Part shown: piece by piece, positions 52,095 through 61,680 of the stretch
Position numbering within the stretch: the stretch's first letter is position 1
Layout of the letters: each line of letters begins with the position of its first letter
NCBI RefSeq assembly: GCF_000723465.1
Contig: NZ_HF545616.1
Coordinates: 992,001-1,056,000, forward strand
Direction: 5' to 3'
From: Ruminococcus bicirculans (ex Wegman et al. 2014)
GTDB taxonomy: Bacteria; Bacillota; Clostridia; Oscillospirales; Ruminococcaceae
DNA: 64,000 nt
Position numbers and translations under genes: made by a program
Notes under the pieces: generated by a model
What the model was told of the DNA's origin: nothing
The model's database searches: none
The model's input: the letters and a program-made list of their open reading frames with translations, nothing else

Positions 52095-52427
52095 ATGATG
52101 AAATTGAATTTATTTGCAACAAAACTTGAAGAAAATCACACCTATATTATGAAAAATATCGTTAAGAGAATCGCAGCTCAGGATGATTATGTTAGGGTCA
52201 ACTACCGAATTGACAATATCTCAAATGCTACATCCGTTTCCTATAGAACAACGGTTGGAGGTACATATATTGCAAGTGGAGAAATATCAAGTAAAGGAAA
52301 CCATACTACGAAACACACTAATGCGACATACATTGATAAAGGTGAACGTATTTTGTGCACCATGTCACTCAATCCAGCTCCGTCAGGTGTAGGTAGTCAG
52401 GCTTCAGGATATGTTAGCGGTAAATAA
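52095..52427 (+). CDS. Small uncharacterised protein
   Basis: About 110 aa, beta-rich: QDDYVRVNYRIDNISNATSV, GGTYIASGEISSKGNHTTKH, and a Ser/Gly-rich end VGSQASGYVSGK. No ribosome site at this ATG; an internal ATG at 52150 (MKNIVKRIAAQDD) is also possible. Could be a fragment of a secreted protein. Low certainty that it is expressed. Confidence 0.35.
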   Translation: MMKLNLFATKLEENHTYIMKNIVKRIAAQDDYVRVNYRIDNISNATSVSYRTTVGGTYIASGEISSKGNHTTKHTNATYIDKGERILCTMSLNPAPSGVGSQASGYVSGK

Positions 52428-52509
52428 AATTTAAACTAAGGCAATATCACTAACTATCTTTTTATGTGATATTGATCGGCAGCAATAACCCCAAAGAAAG
52501 GAATGACAT

Positions 52510-53628
52510 ATGAAAAATATCAGAAAAACAAAAGTATTATTGCCCGTGATGTTGGCGGCTGTGGCGCTGTCAGCTTGTGAAAATACTCCCGACAATATCA
52601 GAAGTAATAAGCATTCGGCTGAGGTGGACAGCGGCGAGGCTTATGTTTCGCCCGAGAATATTTATGACAGCTTTGACGCTGCTTTTGAAAAAGAGTATGC
52701 AAAATTCAAGCTGCCCGAAAAATCGGCGGTGAGCATTTGCAAACCTGACGGTGTTTATGATTTCGAGCTTGCATATATCAATGCCGAAAATGATATGGAC
52801 TGGCTGTCGTCAAAAGTGGAAGAGCTGCAAAGTGCCTTGGATATCAAGATCGATGGTAAGATCGAAACTGTGGAAGATCAGGCACAGCTCCAGGACGAAC
52901 ATAACAAACTTAAAATAACACGCTTTGCACAGCCTTATTGCTGTTGGGAGGCAAGCGAAAACGGCGTAAATACCGCAGACGCTGACGCCGATAATATGGA
53001 GCTTTTTTATCTCGACAGACCAACTTCTGAAAATGCTGACAGCGGACTTTTGTCTGCTGCGGACAAGGCAAAGACTTTGGCGGACACGTTCAGCAATGTG
53101 CTTGGAGAGGAGCTTGACAATGTGGTCAGTGACGGGTATATAATCACCACCGACAGCGGCGTTGGCTATGAGATCGAGATACAAAAGGCATATAAAGGTA
53201 TCGGCATACAAAATGTTTTTTCCTCGAATGCTGACGATACGCTGTTCGTGAAGGGCAATGCGCTTATGACCTATTCAATGCAGACTTATACCGATCTCGA
53301 CGCAAACTTTGGCCCCGAATATTACATAGGTTGTAACGCTTTCAAGGTGGCAAAGGCTGAGAAAATAGACAAAATGTTGTCTTTCAAGGGTGCTTGCGAT
53401 CTGCTTGAAGAAAATCTTGCGGACAAGATCGATATACAGTTTGATGACGTCAAGCTTATGTATGAACCTCGTGGCGAGAGTACCGAAGTCGGCGAAAGTG
53501 CGGATAATATATGCTGTACGCCAAAGTGGTATTTTATTATCGACGATAAGCAGCCGACAGGTCTGCACGCAATAAATTATGTGACAGTCGATTGCGTTAC
53601 GGGCGAGATATATGTGCTTATTCCATAG
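52510..53628 (+). CDS. Lipoprotein of an ABC transporter operon
   Basis: 372 aa with lipobox AVALSAC (Cys near 23) and an acidic extracytoplasmic body; repeated YIxxxSGVGYEIEIQKAYKGIG-type strands, C-terminal INYVTVDCVTGEIYVLIP. No named family. First of four tightly spaced genes (next start 12 nt after its stop). Probably the surface partner of the downstream permeases. Confidence 0.8.
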   Translation: MKNIRKTKVLLPVMLAAVALSACENTPDNIRSNKHSAEVDSGEAYVSPENIYDSFDAAFEKEYAKFKLPEKSAVSICKPDGVYDFELAYINAENDMDWLSSKVEELQSALDIKIDGKIETVEDQAQLQDEHNKLKITRFAQPYCCWEASENGVNTADADADNMELFYLDRPTSENADSGLLSAADKAKTLADTFSNVLGEELDNVVSDGYIITTDSGVGYEIEIQKAYKGIGIQNVFSSNADDTLFVKGNALMTYSMQTYTDLDANFGPEYYIGCNAFKVAKAEKIDKMLSFKGACDLLEENLADKIDIQFDDVKLMYEPRGESTEVGESADNICCTPKWYFIIDDKQPTGLHAINYVTVDCVTGEIYVLIP

Positions 53629-53639
53629 GGGGTGGGGCA

Positions 53640-54503
53640 ATGAAAGCACTTAAATGCGACCTTAACAAGAGTATACTGAATATCGGATATGTCGGTGCGG
53701 TGCTGCTCACGACCCTGCTTTGCTTTACCGCAAAGGCGTATACCGACCCGAACACGGCGAAGATATACACGGTGTTTGAGTGCATTGCAAAGCTTGACAA
53801 ACAGCTTTTTGCTGATGATTATTCCTTCAGTTCCTATCTGATATTCGCAAAAGGTATGTCGGGATATATGGCAATGTTTCTGCCTATAATAGCGGCTTTT
53901 CCCTTTATGACGGCATTTTGTGCAGAGCGAAACGGCGGTTCAATGCGGTTCACCATAACCAGGACAGGCGGATTGAGATATTATCTGTCAAAATTCTGCT
54001 CAGCATTTTTGTGCGGCGGTTCAGCCGTTCTATTCGGATATATAATTTTCGGCGTTATCGTGCGAATGATTTTTCCTTCATTGAGCCAATATGAACTTTC
54101 CGCAGATAACTTGTCATTCGTGCTTGTGAACAACAAAAACGAACTTATAGGCGTGTTAAGATATATGCTTTCAGCGTTTTTGTATGGAGCCATAAGCACA
54201 ATGCCTGCGCTATTCATAAGCTCATTCTGCAAAAATCCATATCTTATAACCTGCGTGCCATTTATGGTAACATATATGTGGCAGATAACTGTGCAGAAAC
54301 TTATTGCAAATTCAATGATGAAAGAGGATTTCGACAGGGCAAGTATATTGGAGAATTTTTATCCCAACAGCATAATGAATTTGTCATATTACACAGCTTT
54401 TGCTGACACAAAATACATTCTGTTTTTCAATTTCGGGATAATACTTTTCTCTGTGATAGGTTTTATAGTAATAATGAATATGCGGCTGGACAAAGGGGTG
54501 TAA
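53640..54503 (+). CDS. ABC transporter permease 1
   Basis: 287 aa, about six helices, start fixed by GGGGTGGGG. ABC-2-like topology with an extracellular loop after helix 1 (KAYTDPNTAKIYTVFECIAK) and CAERNGGSMRFTITRTGG in the second cytoplasmic segment. Works with permease 2 and the ATPase. Confidence 0.82.
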   Translation: MKALKCDLNKSILNIGYVGAVLLTTLLCFTAKAYTDPNTAKIYTVFECIAKLDKQLFADDYSFSSYLIFAKGMSGYMAMFLPIIAAFPFMTAFCAERNGGSMRFTITRTGGLRYYLSKFCSAFLCGGSAVLFGYIIFGVIVRMIFPSLSQYELSADNLSFVLVNNKNELIGVLRYMLSAFLYGAISTMPALFISSFCKNPYLITCVPFMVTYMWQITVQKLIANSMMKEDFDRASILENFYPNSIMNLSYYTAFADTKYILFFNFGIILFSVIGFIVIMNMRLDKGV

Positions 54504-54506
54504 GCG

Positions 54507-55379
54507 ATGAAAAATTTTAGTTTAAAACAAGCCTTTTCCTGTGCGGCAACGGAATTTGTAAAGTGGGTCTGTGACGCACGAATGGTGATCGTTGCGGTGC
54601 TGCTCATATTCATAAATAATTTTGCAGTTTCTCCGCTGACTAACAATGCAGAGCTTATGGGTGAGCCGCTTAACATACTAGAGCCATTTATAGCGGTAGC
54701 AAATTCTGAGATACTGATACTTATAATCCCCATAGTTTTTCTTACCCTCATTGCTGATTATCCGAAAGTTGACACCAATACCGTGTTTTATATCGTTCGT
54801 ATCGGCAGGGCGAACTGGTTTGTGGGGCAGATCTTGAAGCTTGTTTTTATGATAATATCATATCTTGCGGTAATATTTCTCGGCACAGTTTTGCCAATGC
54901 TTTCAAAGGGTTTTTGGTACAATGGCTGGAGCAATGTTGCCACGGGTTTTGTGAAAATGTTCCCCGACAGGCGAGGCGATTTCGGCGTTGAGCTGCTTCC
55001 AGAAAATCTCTACAATCAGCTTTCGGTATTTGAGGCGGCGGTAAAAAGCTATCTGCTCGTGGCGGCGTATTTGATGATAATAGGGCTGATACTGCTGGTA
55101 TTTTCGCTGTTCAAGCGCAAGACTGTGGGCTTTATCATATGCGGCGGAATGATATCACTTGGAATGGCGTTCAGTGCTATAAGGACAAATCTTATGTGGA
55201 CAATGCCAATGGCAAACTCAATAACTTGGCTGCATTACACGAAATATTTCAAAAAGCCAATAATGCCGATGAGCTTTTCTGTGATTTATCTGCTAGTACT
55301 TATTGCGGTTCTGCTGGTTTTCGGAGGGATAGCCATTGGTAAGTTTAATTATGATAATGTGACTGAGGTTGCAAGTTAG
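54507..55379 (+). CDS. ABC transporter permease 2
   Basis: 290 aa, about six helices, 3 nt after permease 1. It shares the layout (large loop after helix 1, YPKVDTNTVFYIVRIGRANW before helix 3) but little sequence with permease 1; together they would form a heterodimer. GTGTAAGCGATG start is coupled to the upstream stop. Confidence 0.82.
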   Translation: MKNFSLKQAFSCAATEFVKWVCDARMVIVAVLLIFINNFAVSPLTNNAELMGEPLNILEPFIAVANSEILILIIPIVFLTLIADYPKVDTNTVFYIVRIGRANWFVGQILKLVFMIISYLAVIFLGTVLPMLSKGFWYNGWSNVATGFVKMFPDRRGDFGVELLPENLYNQLSVFEAAVKSYLLVAAYLMIIGLILLVFSLFKRKTVGFIICGGMISLGMAFSAIRTNLMWTMPMANSITWLHYTKYFKKPIMPMSFSVIYLLVLIAVLLVFGGIAIGKFNYDNVTEVAS

Positions 55380-55388
55380 GGGGACAAA

Positions 55389-56027
55389 ATGGATATCATC
55401 AATGTAAATGACGTATGCCTTACGCTTGGCAAAACGGAGATACTAAAGCACATAAACGTGTCCTTTGAGGAGGGCAAGATACACGGACTTATCGGCAGAA
55501 ACGGCAGCGGCAAAACGATGCTGATGAAGTGCATATGCGGTTTTATCAAGCCCACGAGCGGTGTGATAACAGTTGACGGCAAGCAGGTCGGCAAGGACGT
55601 TGACTTTCCGAAAGAGATGGGAATAATCATCGAAACGCCGGGCTTTATCCCTTACTATTCGGGCTATAAAAATTTAAAGCTCCTCGCAGGGCTGAACAAC
55701 AAGATCGGCAAAGAGGAGATACGCAGCAGTATGAAGCAAGTAGGGCTTGACCCTGACTTAAAGCGCCACGTTCGTAAATACAGTCTAGGTATGCGGCAGC
55801 GTTTGGGACTTGCACAAGCCATTATGGAAAATCCGAAGATACTTATTCTCGACGAGCCGTTTAACGGTCTTGACAAGGACGGAGTAAAAGAAATGCGTGA
55901 GTACCTACTTTCATACAAGGAGCAGGGCAAGACTATTCTCATATGCTCACACTCTGCGGAGGACATCTCAGTGCTGTGCGATACTGTGCATGAAATGGAT
56001 AAGGGAGTCATTGAGGGAGTAAGGTGA
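55389..56027 (+). CDS. ABC transporter ATP-binding protein
   Basis: 212 aa. Walker A GRNGSGKTML, signature YSLGMRQRLGLAQA, Walker B ILILDEPFNGLDKDG, switch His in ICSHSAEDI. Short single-domain ATPase like those of bacitracin/lantibiotic-type exporters. A decayed relative is at 18455-18688. Confidence 0.93.
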   Translation: MDIINVNDVCLTLGKTEILKHINVSFEEGKIHGLIGRNGSGKTMLMKCICGFIKPTSGVITVDGKQVGKDVDFPKEMGIIIETPGFIPYYSGYKNLKLLAGLNNKIGKEEIRSSMKQVGLDPDLKRHVRKYSLGMRQRLGLAQAIMENPKILILDEPFNGLDKDGVKEMREYLLSYKEQGKTILICSHSAEDISVLCDTVHEMDKGVIEGVR

Positions 56028-56043
56028 CATAGACTGAGTAAGT

Positions 56044-56319
56044 ATGGATTCGTACAAACAGATATCAGGAGCTAATATTGATAGGTTAAAATTAGGACTA
56101 TTCTGAATAGAATAAGCTGCCACAGATTTTTTCTGTAGCAGCTTATTTTTTGTTTATGCTATTCTTTCTTGCGAAGATATCCGTCATCATATTTCTTAGC
56201 TATATGCTGTGCAGCTTGCCAAACACCCCATTTGTCTACAGCCTTATCCCAAATTGTCATATATTACAACATGTTTTCTGAAAAAGTTTACATTTATCAA
56301 CATGGAAGTTGAAATAGCC
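56044..56319 (+). repeat. About 280-bp direct repeat, right copy
   Basis: Matches 45161-45439. Here the gene-end part is only 20 codons long. It also holds a small reverse ORF (56162-56261: MTIWDKAVDKWGVWQAAQHI then AKKYDDGYLRKKE), whose left-copy version has a stop after MTIWDKAVDKWGD. Confidence 0.85.
56111..56151 (+). terminator. Terminator in the right 280-bp repeat
   Basis: Same AATAAGCTGC/GCAGCTTATT stem as at 45228; would end the ABC operon transcript. Confidence 0.8.
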
Positions 56320-56603
56320 ATATAAATTTATCAAATTCCATTAGCATCTATCACTGATAGGTGCTTTTTTTCATAACCAAAACAAGAAATGTGGGGAACA
56401 ATTTATGATATAAAATTACGAATATGCTCCCCAATGCTATAGATACCAAAAGAGTCGAGAAATCGGCTCTTTTATACAGTAGAGGGATACTGTTTGATAT
56501 ATTCCCTTATTTCACACATAATATTAAGGACAAATTTGCTTATTCTATTGACATTTCCCTTATTTTATGATATAGTTTAATGGAAAATAATGGAGGTAAG
56601 GAA
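56320..56603. other. Intergenic region with hairpin and Fic promoter
   Basis: A stem AGCATCTATCA / TGATAGGTGCT followed by TTTTTTT at 56343-56370 is a probable terminator. Near the end, TTGACA (56548-56553), 17 bp and TATAGT (56571-56576) form a good promoter for the Fic gene. Confidence 0.65.
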
Positions 56604-57650
56604 ATGAGAAGTTTTAATTACTCTGCTTTTAAAGAACAAAAGTGGGATTCTGGTATTCTCGGACTTATAGCGGCCATATACAAAGAGGCTGGAAAACAGG
56701 AACAGTATCTGAAACAGCGTCCGCAAGAGATGGAGAAGCTTATTGAGATAGCAAAAATTCAAAGTACCGAAGCTTCAAATGCGATAGAGGGTATCGTAAC
56801 AACAAGCACGAGGATCAAACAGTTGGTCGAAGAAAAGACTACTCCTCGAAATCGTGACGAGCAGGAGATCGCAGGGTATAGAGACGTGCTGAACGTTATA
56901 CACGAAAGCTTTGACGCTATTCCGATAATTCAGAACTATATTCTGCAGCTTCACAAAATGCTTTATAGTCATATGAACAATCCGCTTGCTGGCAGAACAA
57001 AAAGCGTGCAGAATTATATCAGTGCGGCTTACCCCGATGGACATACAGAAATACTGTTTACTTCGCTCGCGCCAAATGAAACATCTGAGGCATTTGACAG
57101 GATATGTGAAGAGTACAATCGTGTTATCGGTAATTTGGAGGTTGAGCCGCTTATAATTATTCCTATATTTATCCACGATTTTCTCTGTATACACCCTTTT
57201 AATGACGGCAACGGAAGAATGAGCCGTCTGCTTACCACTCTTCTGCTGTATCAGAATGGCTTTTACATTGGCAAATATATATCGCTCGAGGCAAAGATCT
57301 CTAAGAACAAAGATCTGTATTACAGTGCTATGAGTCAGTCGCAGACGGGCTGGCACGAGGGCAAAGAGGATGCTTTGCCATTTATAAAGTACATTTTAGG
57401 CACGATACTTGCATCGTATAAAGATTTTGAAGAGCGTATCTCGCTTGTTCAAGAAAAACTGCCTGCACTTGAGATGGTCAGAATGGCAAGCAAAAGCAAA
57501 ATAGGACGATTTAACAAGCAGGATATAAGGGAACTCTGTCCTACTCTCAGTGACAGTTCTATCGAAGGTGCACTAAGAAAACTTGTTGCCGCAGGAGAAC
57601 TAAAAAAAGAGGGCAAGGGAAAGAGCACCTGCTATTTCAGATTAAATTAG
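56604..57650 (+). CDS. Fic family protein (AMPylator)
   Basis: 348 aa. N-terminal inhibitory helix with S-NAIEG (about residue 58), Fic core HPFNDGNGRMSR, and a C-terminal winged-helix-like part (IRELCPTLSDSSIEGALRKL). Class II Fic proteins transfer AMP to proteins and restrain themselves through the N-terminal Glu. The ATG at 56604 follows GGAGGTAAGGAA; an upstream ATG at 56580 lies at the promoter start point and is unlikely. Intact and independently transcribed. Confidence 0.92.
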   Translation: MRSFNYSAFKEQKWDSGILGLIAAIYKEAGKQEQYLKQRPQEMEKLIEIAKIQSTEASNAIEGIVTTSTRIKQLVEEKTTPRNRDEQEIAGYRDVLNVIHESFDAIPIIQNYILQLHKMLYSHMNNPLAGRTKSVQNYISAAYPDGHTEILFTSLAPNETSEAFDRICEEYNRVIGNLEVEPLIIIPIFIHDFLCIHPFNDGNGRMSRLLTTLLLYQNGFYIGKYISLEAKISKNKDLYYSAMSQSQTGWHEGKEDALPFIKYILGTILASYKDFEERISLVQEKLPALEMVRMASKSKIGRFNKQDIRELCPTLSDSSIEGALRKLVAAGELKKEGKGKSTCYFRLN

Positions 57651-57984
57651 ATTAGAAGATGTTCTACACATCGCATGACTAGGTTTTGGCGGACTTGGAG
57701 CGGCAGGTGAGTTTTTAGGTAATGCCAAGGCGGTTAGTTTGCTTGCCATAGAAAAGATAAAGTCAGGAGATAAAGTCATTTCAACAGACCCTGAAACAAT
57801 GGAAACTTCTCCGAAAACTGTTCTTGAAACCTACATAAGAGAGGTAACAACGCTTGTTCATCTCACTGTGAACAATGAAGAAATCGTTACAACTGTTGAC
57901 CACCCGTTCTATGTAAAAAATCAAGGCTTTATCAAAGCAGGAGAACTAATAGTTGGTGATGAACTCCTTGATGTAAACGGAAAT

Positions 57985-58010
57985 GTTCTTTTAGTTGAAA
58001 ATTTTGATGT
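57985..58010 (+). repeat. 26-bp target duplication, left of IS481 copy 2
   Basis: Part of the HINT coding sequence (NVLLVENFDV region); identical to 59070-59095. Confidence 0.93.
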
Positions 58011-59069
58011 TGTAGGTTTGTCAATCATATTGGACACTATTATTAAGAAATTCGATAGGCGAAAACCATTTGAGGGGACGCATAGGACGGTTGTTTGTTC
58101 GACTTAAACGTGCAGCTAGCTGCACGTTTAAGTCGTCGCAGGAATAAAACCTATGGCACGAATAGAATTTGTTGTGATCTTCTCGGTGACTGCGCTCTAC
58201 TTTGCCATTGTGCCTGGGCGTATATGGACGAATGAGTTTGTGTTCAATGCCAAGTTGTGAGAGCGTATTCTCAAACAGCGTTTTCTTGTCTCTTTTGCTT
58301 GGCGAAAAGCGGTTAGTAAATTCAAATCCATTGTCGGTCTGAATACATTTCACCGTTATTCCTCTGCGTTTGTACCATTTCACCAGCCTTTTTACAAAGT
58401 CTGCTGAAGAATAGGTGCTTTGCTCCTCATATCCGTATAAAAATCTTATCCTGGTATACTCATCGATCGCCGTGTATTGGTACAGCTTCATCTCTGGGTC
58501 AGCTATACACTTTCTCGGAACTACCTTTACGTCCACCTGAATACGCTCTCCGGGGTATGTCATCTGCTCGTATGGCTTTGGTTTATACGTCGCTTTCTTC
58601 GGCTTTTTCGGAAGCATTCCTAGTTTTTTCATAACCCTGTAAAGACTTTCAAGACAGCGTGTATACCCTTGTTTTCTGAGACGATGCCATAGTTCGGGAA
58701 GCTCAAGCGTTGGGTTTCGTTTGTGATACCTTTTGATAAGATCTATTTCTTCCTTGGTATGCTCGTTGGGATGATGATGCGGTCGGCGTGATTTAACTGC
58801 GAGGGACTCCACACTTCCGTCCCAGCGTTTCAGCCAGAAATATATATATGAACGTGATTTATTGTATTTTCTGCTCGCTCGGCTCACTCCATATTTCTTT
58901 GCGTAATTCATTAAGGATTGACGAAACTTCATATCTTGTGTTATACTATTCATGAGAGATAGGCTTCCTTTCTGATTTGTATTTGTGTGGTAACTTTATT
59001 TTATCAGATTTTTGCCTATCTCTCTTTTCTTTTTTCTTAATTTTGTCCAATATCTATTGTAGCACTACA
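58011..59069 (-). mobile_element. IS481-family insertion sequence, copy 2
   Basis: 1059 bp, same ends as copy 1 in opposite orientation. Inserted in a HINT coding region with a 26-bp duplication. Identity of the encoded protein to copy 1 implies recent movement. Confidence 0.93.
58021..58953 (-). CDS. IS481-family DDE transposase, copy 2
   Basis: 310 aa, identical to the product at 50603-51535, including the 36-bp palindrome (58100-58135). DDE residues present. Confidence 0.94.
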   Translation of the reverse strand: MNSITQDMKFRQSLMNYAKKYGVSRASRKYNKSRSYIYFWLKRWDGSVESLAVKSRRPHHHPNEHTKEEIDLIKRYHKRNPTLELPELWHRLRKQGYTRCLESLYRVMKKLGMLPKKPKKATYKPKPYEQMTYPGERIQVDVKVVPRKCIADPEMKLYQYTAIDEYTRIRFLYGYEEQSTYSSADFVKRLVKWYKRRGITVKCIQTDNGFEFTNRFSPSKRDKKTLFENTLSQLGIEHKLIRPYTPRHNGKVERSHREDHNKFYSCHRFYSCDDLNVQLAARLSRTNNRPMRPLKWFSPIEFLNNSVQYD

Positions 59070-59095
59070 GTTCTTTTAGTTGAAAATTTTGATGT
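59070..59095 (+). repeat. 26-bp target duplication, right of IS481 copy 2
   Basis: See 57985-58010. Deleting the IS and one copy restores an open HINT frame. Confidence 0.93.
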
Positions 59096-59553
59096 TGAGT
59101 TGACAGATAAACCCGTAAAGGTGTATAATTTTCAGGTAGAAGATTTTCATACATGTCACGTTAGCGGATTAGCTATATTGGTACATAATGCAGGTGACGA
59201 TTATAGAAATGTTCCTGTACCAGAAAGAAAAAAGGCTTCTAATGGACTTGGTTATAAATCTAATCCTAAACATACGCCTGGTCAACCTGGAAATAGACCG
59301 AATGCAGGAACTGAGCCACGAAATTCTTTTGAATTGTTTGGAGATTCAACACCTTCAGACAAAAATCCTAGACAGCGGTATACTTATGAAAAATCTACAG
59401 GGACACTTCATCGTTTTTCACCTACTGAAAATGATGGCTCATTATGGCATTGGAGTGGTTCGACAAATCAGGGACCAAATTCATTAAAAGGCAGTCAGGT
59501 TCCAAATGATATAAAGAATTTATTTCATTTGCCCAAGAAAGGATGGTAAAATA

Positions 59554-60069
59554 ATGGTTATTGGAGATCCATATAAATTCTCGATAATATTTGACAGAGT
59601 AGACAAATGGAACATGAGCATAAATGATAATAATGGCTATTTAAATTTGAGCATAGATAGTGAAATATTTCCCAAGAAGCTTATAAATACTATAGTAAAT
59701 ACGTCATTGTTTGATATAAAAAATTCTTTGAATAATATTCCTGTTGATACAAGCATTTACAATATGAATACATCTGAAGCCTTTAAAACTTTATACAATC
59801 TTGTTTATCCAGTTGAATTTGAAAATGATAATGACTATCGATACGAATTATCTCCAATGGCATTGACAGATGAAAATGCATTTGTTTTTGCCGTTAAAGG
59901 AAAAGGAAAGGTAAAAATTGTAGCCTCTATATTAGAATATGATTATGAAAACAGCAGACATATATTCAATGATAAAGTAATAGAAGTTATACTTGAACAA
60001 GATGAGATTGCAGAAATTGTAAATAATATTGATGATATTATAAATGGATATATAGAACCTGAAGAATAG
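59554..60069 (+). CDS. Unit 18 immunity protein, Imm42-like
   Basis: 171 aa: MVIGDPYKFSIIFDRVDKWN and SLFDIKNSLNNIPVDTSIYN resemble Imm42 family proteins; two beta-rich halves ending VILEQDEIAEIVNNIDDIIN. It starts 5 nt after the toxin stop behind AAAGGATGG. Intact although its toxin is disrupted. Confidence 0.7.
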   Translation: MVIGDPYKFSIIFDRVDKWNMSINDNNGYLNLSIDSEIFPKKLINTIVNTSLFDIKNSLNNIPVDTSIYNMNTSEAFKTLYNLVYPVEFENDNDYRYELSPMALTDENAFVFAVKGKGKVKIVASILEYDYENSRHIFNDKVIEVILEQDEIAEIVNNIDDIINGYIEPEE

Positions 60070-60117
60070 TTTTTTGAAGGATGCTTAGAAAAAGTTAACA
60101 CACTCATTCATCTTACT

Positions 60118-60801
60118 GTGAACGGCGAAGAAATAATCACTACAGTTGACCACCCGTTCTATGTAAAAAATCAAGGCTTTATCAAAGCAGGAGAACTAAT
60201 AGTTGGTGATGAACTTCTTGATGTAAACGGAAATGTTCTTTTAGTTGAAAATTTTGCTGTCGAGTTGACAGACGAACCTACAACGGTGTATAATTTTCAA
60301 GTGGAGGATTTTCATACTTACTATGTTGGTAAGAACGGGATTTTGGTTCATAATGCAGATTACTCCACAGTTGTTACACCCGATATGGAAAATAAAATAC
60401 TTGAAGGTGAACGTGTAGGTTCTTCCAACAGAATTAAGGGTGGACATTCACCCAAAATAAATGATGCTAATCCTAAATATTCAGTAGAAGTACAACAAAC
60501 ATTCCCAGATGGAACTAAAAAAATTAAATTCATAACAGAGTTTCCAGATGGAAATGTATCCAAAATTAAAACAAGCACTATTTTCCCGGATAACTGGTCT
60601 GATGCTAAGATTATTGATAGTATAAAACAAGTTGGAGATGGCGTTCCTATTGGTAAAAGAATAGCCGACAATTCGTATTTATATAGAGATATTATCGATG
60701 GAGTTCAAATAGAAGTTATAAAACAAGGAAACAACGTAATCGCAGGATATCCAACAGGTGGCGGAACAACTGGCTTGCCAACTGGGTTTACATCCAAATA
60801 G
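60118..60801 (+). pseudogene. Array unit 19: HINT fragment + EndoU nuclease tip
   Basis: Open from HLTVNGEEIITTVDHPFYV (frame extends a little upstream) to FHTYYVGKNGILVHNA, then a bacterial EndoU domain: ENKILEGERVGSSNRIKGGH, KKIKFITEFPDGNVSKIKTS, PDNWSDAKIIDSIKQVGDGV and IDGVQIEVIKQGNNVIAGYP. GGH and the downstream Ser/Tyr positions fit EndoU RNases. HINT front half lacking; tip intact. Confidence 0.82.
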
Positions 60802-60811
60802 GAGGAAACTT

Positions 60812-61225
60812 ATGTTAAATGAATTTGAAGAATACATAAAAGGGAATTTTTCAGATGATTATTGGTATGATGACGCATTATTCTTATGTGAAGATTTTCT
60901 AAAACATTTTTCAGATTTAGAATGGACTTTACTAATTTCTAAAATGCAAAATTATGATATTCAAAGTCAAGTACGGCTTGCAGAATGTTTGGCAGATGTT
61001 AACAATAAATATAGTGTTAAGATTCTGATAATATTAACTCAAACAGAAAATAGTAATTTATTAATTACTTGTATTGATTCGTTAAGAGATGCAAATTTTT
61101 CTTTGTTAACTGTTGAAGAAAAGCATAACGTCTCAATAAATGCCAAAAAAGTACTAATAAGTTGCTCCGAAATGGAGAAGAAAGTTATTCGTAATTTTTT
61201 AAACAAAATACAATCCTCACAATAA
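60812..61225 (+). CDS. Unit 19 immunity protein
   Basis: 137 aa from the ATG behind GGAGGAAA, 11 nt after EndoU. All helical with HEAT-like pairs (LEWTLLISKMQNYDIQSQVR; LAECLADVNNKYSVKILIIL), Imm30-like in look. Likely neutralises the EndoU tip. Confidence 0.68.
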   Translation: MLNEFEEYIKGNFSDDYWYDDALFLCEDFLKHFSDLEWTLLISKMQNYDIQSQVRLAECLADVNNKYSVKILIILTQTENSNLLITCIDSLRDANFSLLTVEEKHNVSINAKKVLISCSEMEKKVIRNFLNKIQSSQ

Positions 61226-61241
61226 TGTGGAGAAATTTGTA

Positions 61242-61649
61242 ATGAATAAGAATATTATCAATCTAGTAAGTAAGATGGATTTAAATAAGTCCGCTGATGA
61301 AAAAGAAATAATGGAGGTAGAGAACCGCATTGGCGTTAAGCTACCTATTCAATATAAAGAATTTATGTTGTATTCAAATGGTGCAGAAGGTGAATTAGGA
61401 GAAAATTCATATTTGGTTATATGGCCAATTGAAGAAATTATTTCACTAAATGAAGCATATTCAGTAAATCAATATACTCCTGGAATTTTATATTTTGGTT
61501 CTGATGGTGGAGACATTGCATACGCATTTGATATTAGAAATGAAAACATATCAATTATTGAAATTCCTTTTGAGTCAATTCATATTGAAGATGCACAACT
61601 GTGCGCATATGATTTCAATGATTTTATAGAAAAGATGTATAATGAATAG
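61242..61649 (+). CDS. SMI1/KNR4 (SUKH) family immunity protein
   Basis: 135 aa from MNKNIINLVSKMDLNKSADE behind GTGGAGAAA. VENRIGVKLPIQYKEFMLYS, NGAEG and YLVIWPIEEIISLNEAY are SUKH-1 hallmarks. It follows another immunity gene rather than a toxin, so it is an orphan from a deleted unit or a second protector. Confidence 0.85.
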   Translation: MNKNIINLVSKMDLNKSADEKEIMEVENRIGVKLPIQYKEFMLYSNGAEGELGENSYLVIWPIEEIISLNEAYSVNQYTPGILYFGSDGGDIAYAFDIRNENISIIEIPFESIHIEDAQLCAYDFNDFIEKMYNE

Positions 61650-61680
61650 TCATTGATTAATTAAAACATAGTTTGCATTT

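Larger units (their letters stand above)
57682..59549 (+). pseudogene. Array unit 18: HINT-toxin gene split by IS481 copy 2
   Basis: In-frame glycine-rich lead (GFGGLGAAGEFLGNAKAVSL) replaces the CFVAGT start of HINT. Then IEKIKSGDKVIS to VLLVENFDV, where the IS enters (58011). After the IS the HINT end FHTCHVSGLAILVHNA leads to the tip KKASNGLGYKSNPKHTPGQP, RQRYTYEKSTGTLHRFSPTE, LWHWSGSTNQGPNSLKGSQV and PNDIKNLFHLPKKGW. Tip type not recognised. Confidence 0.82.
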
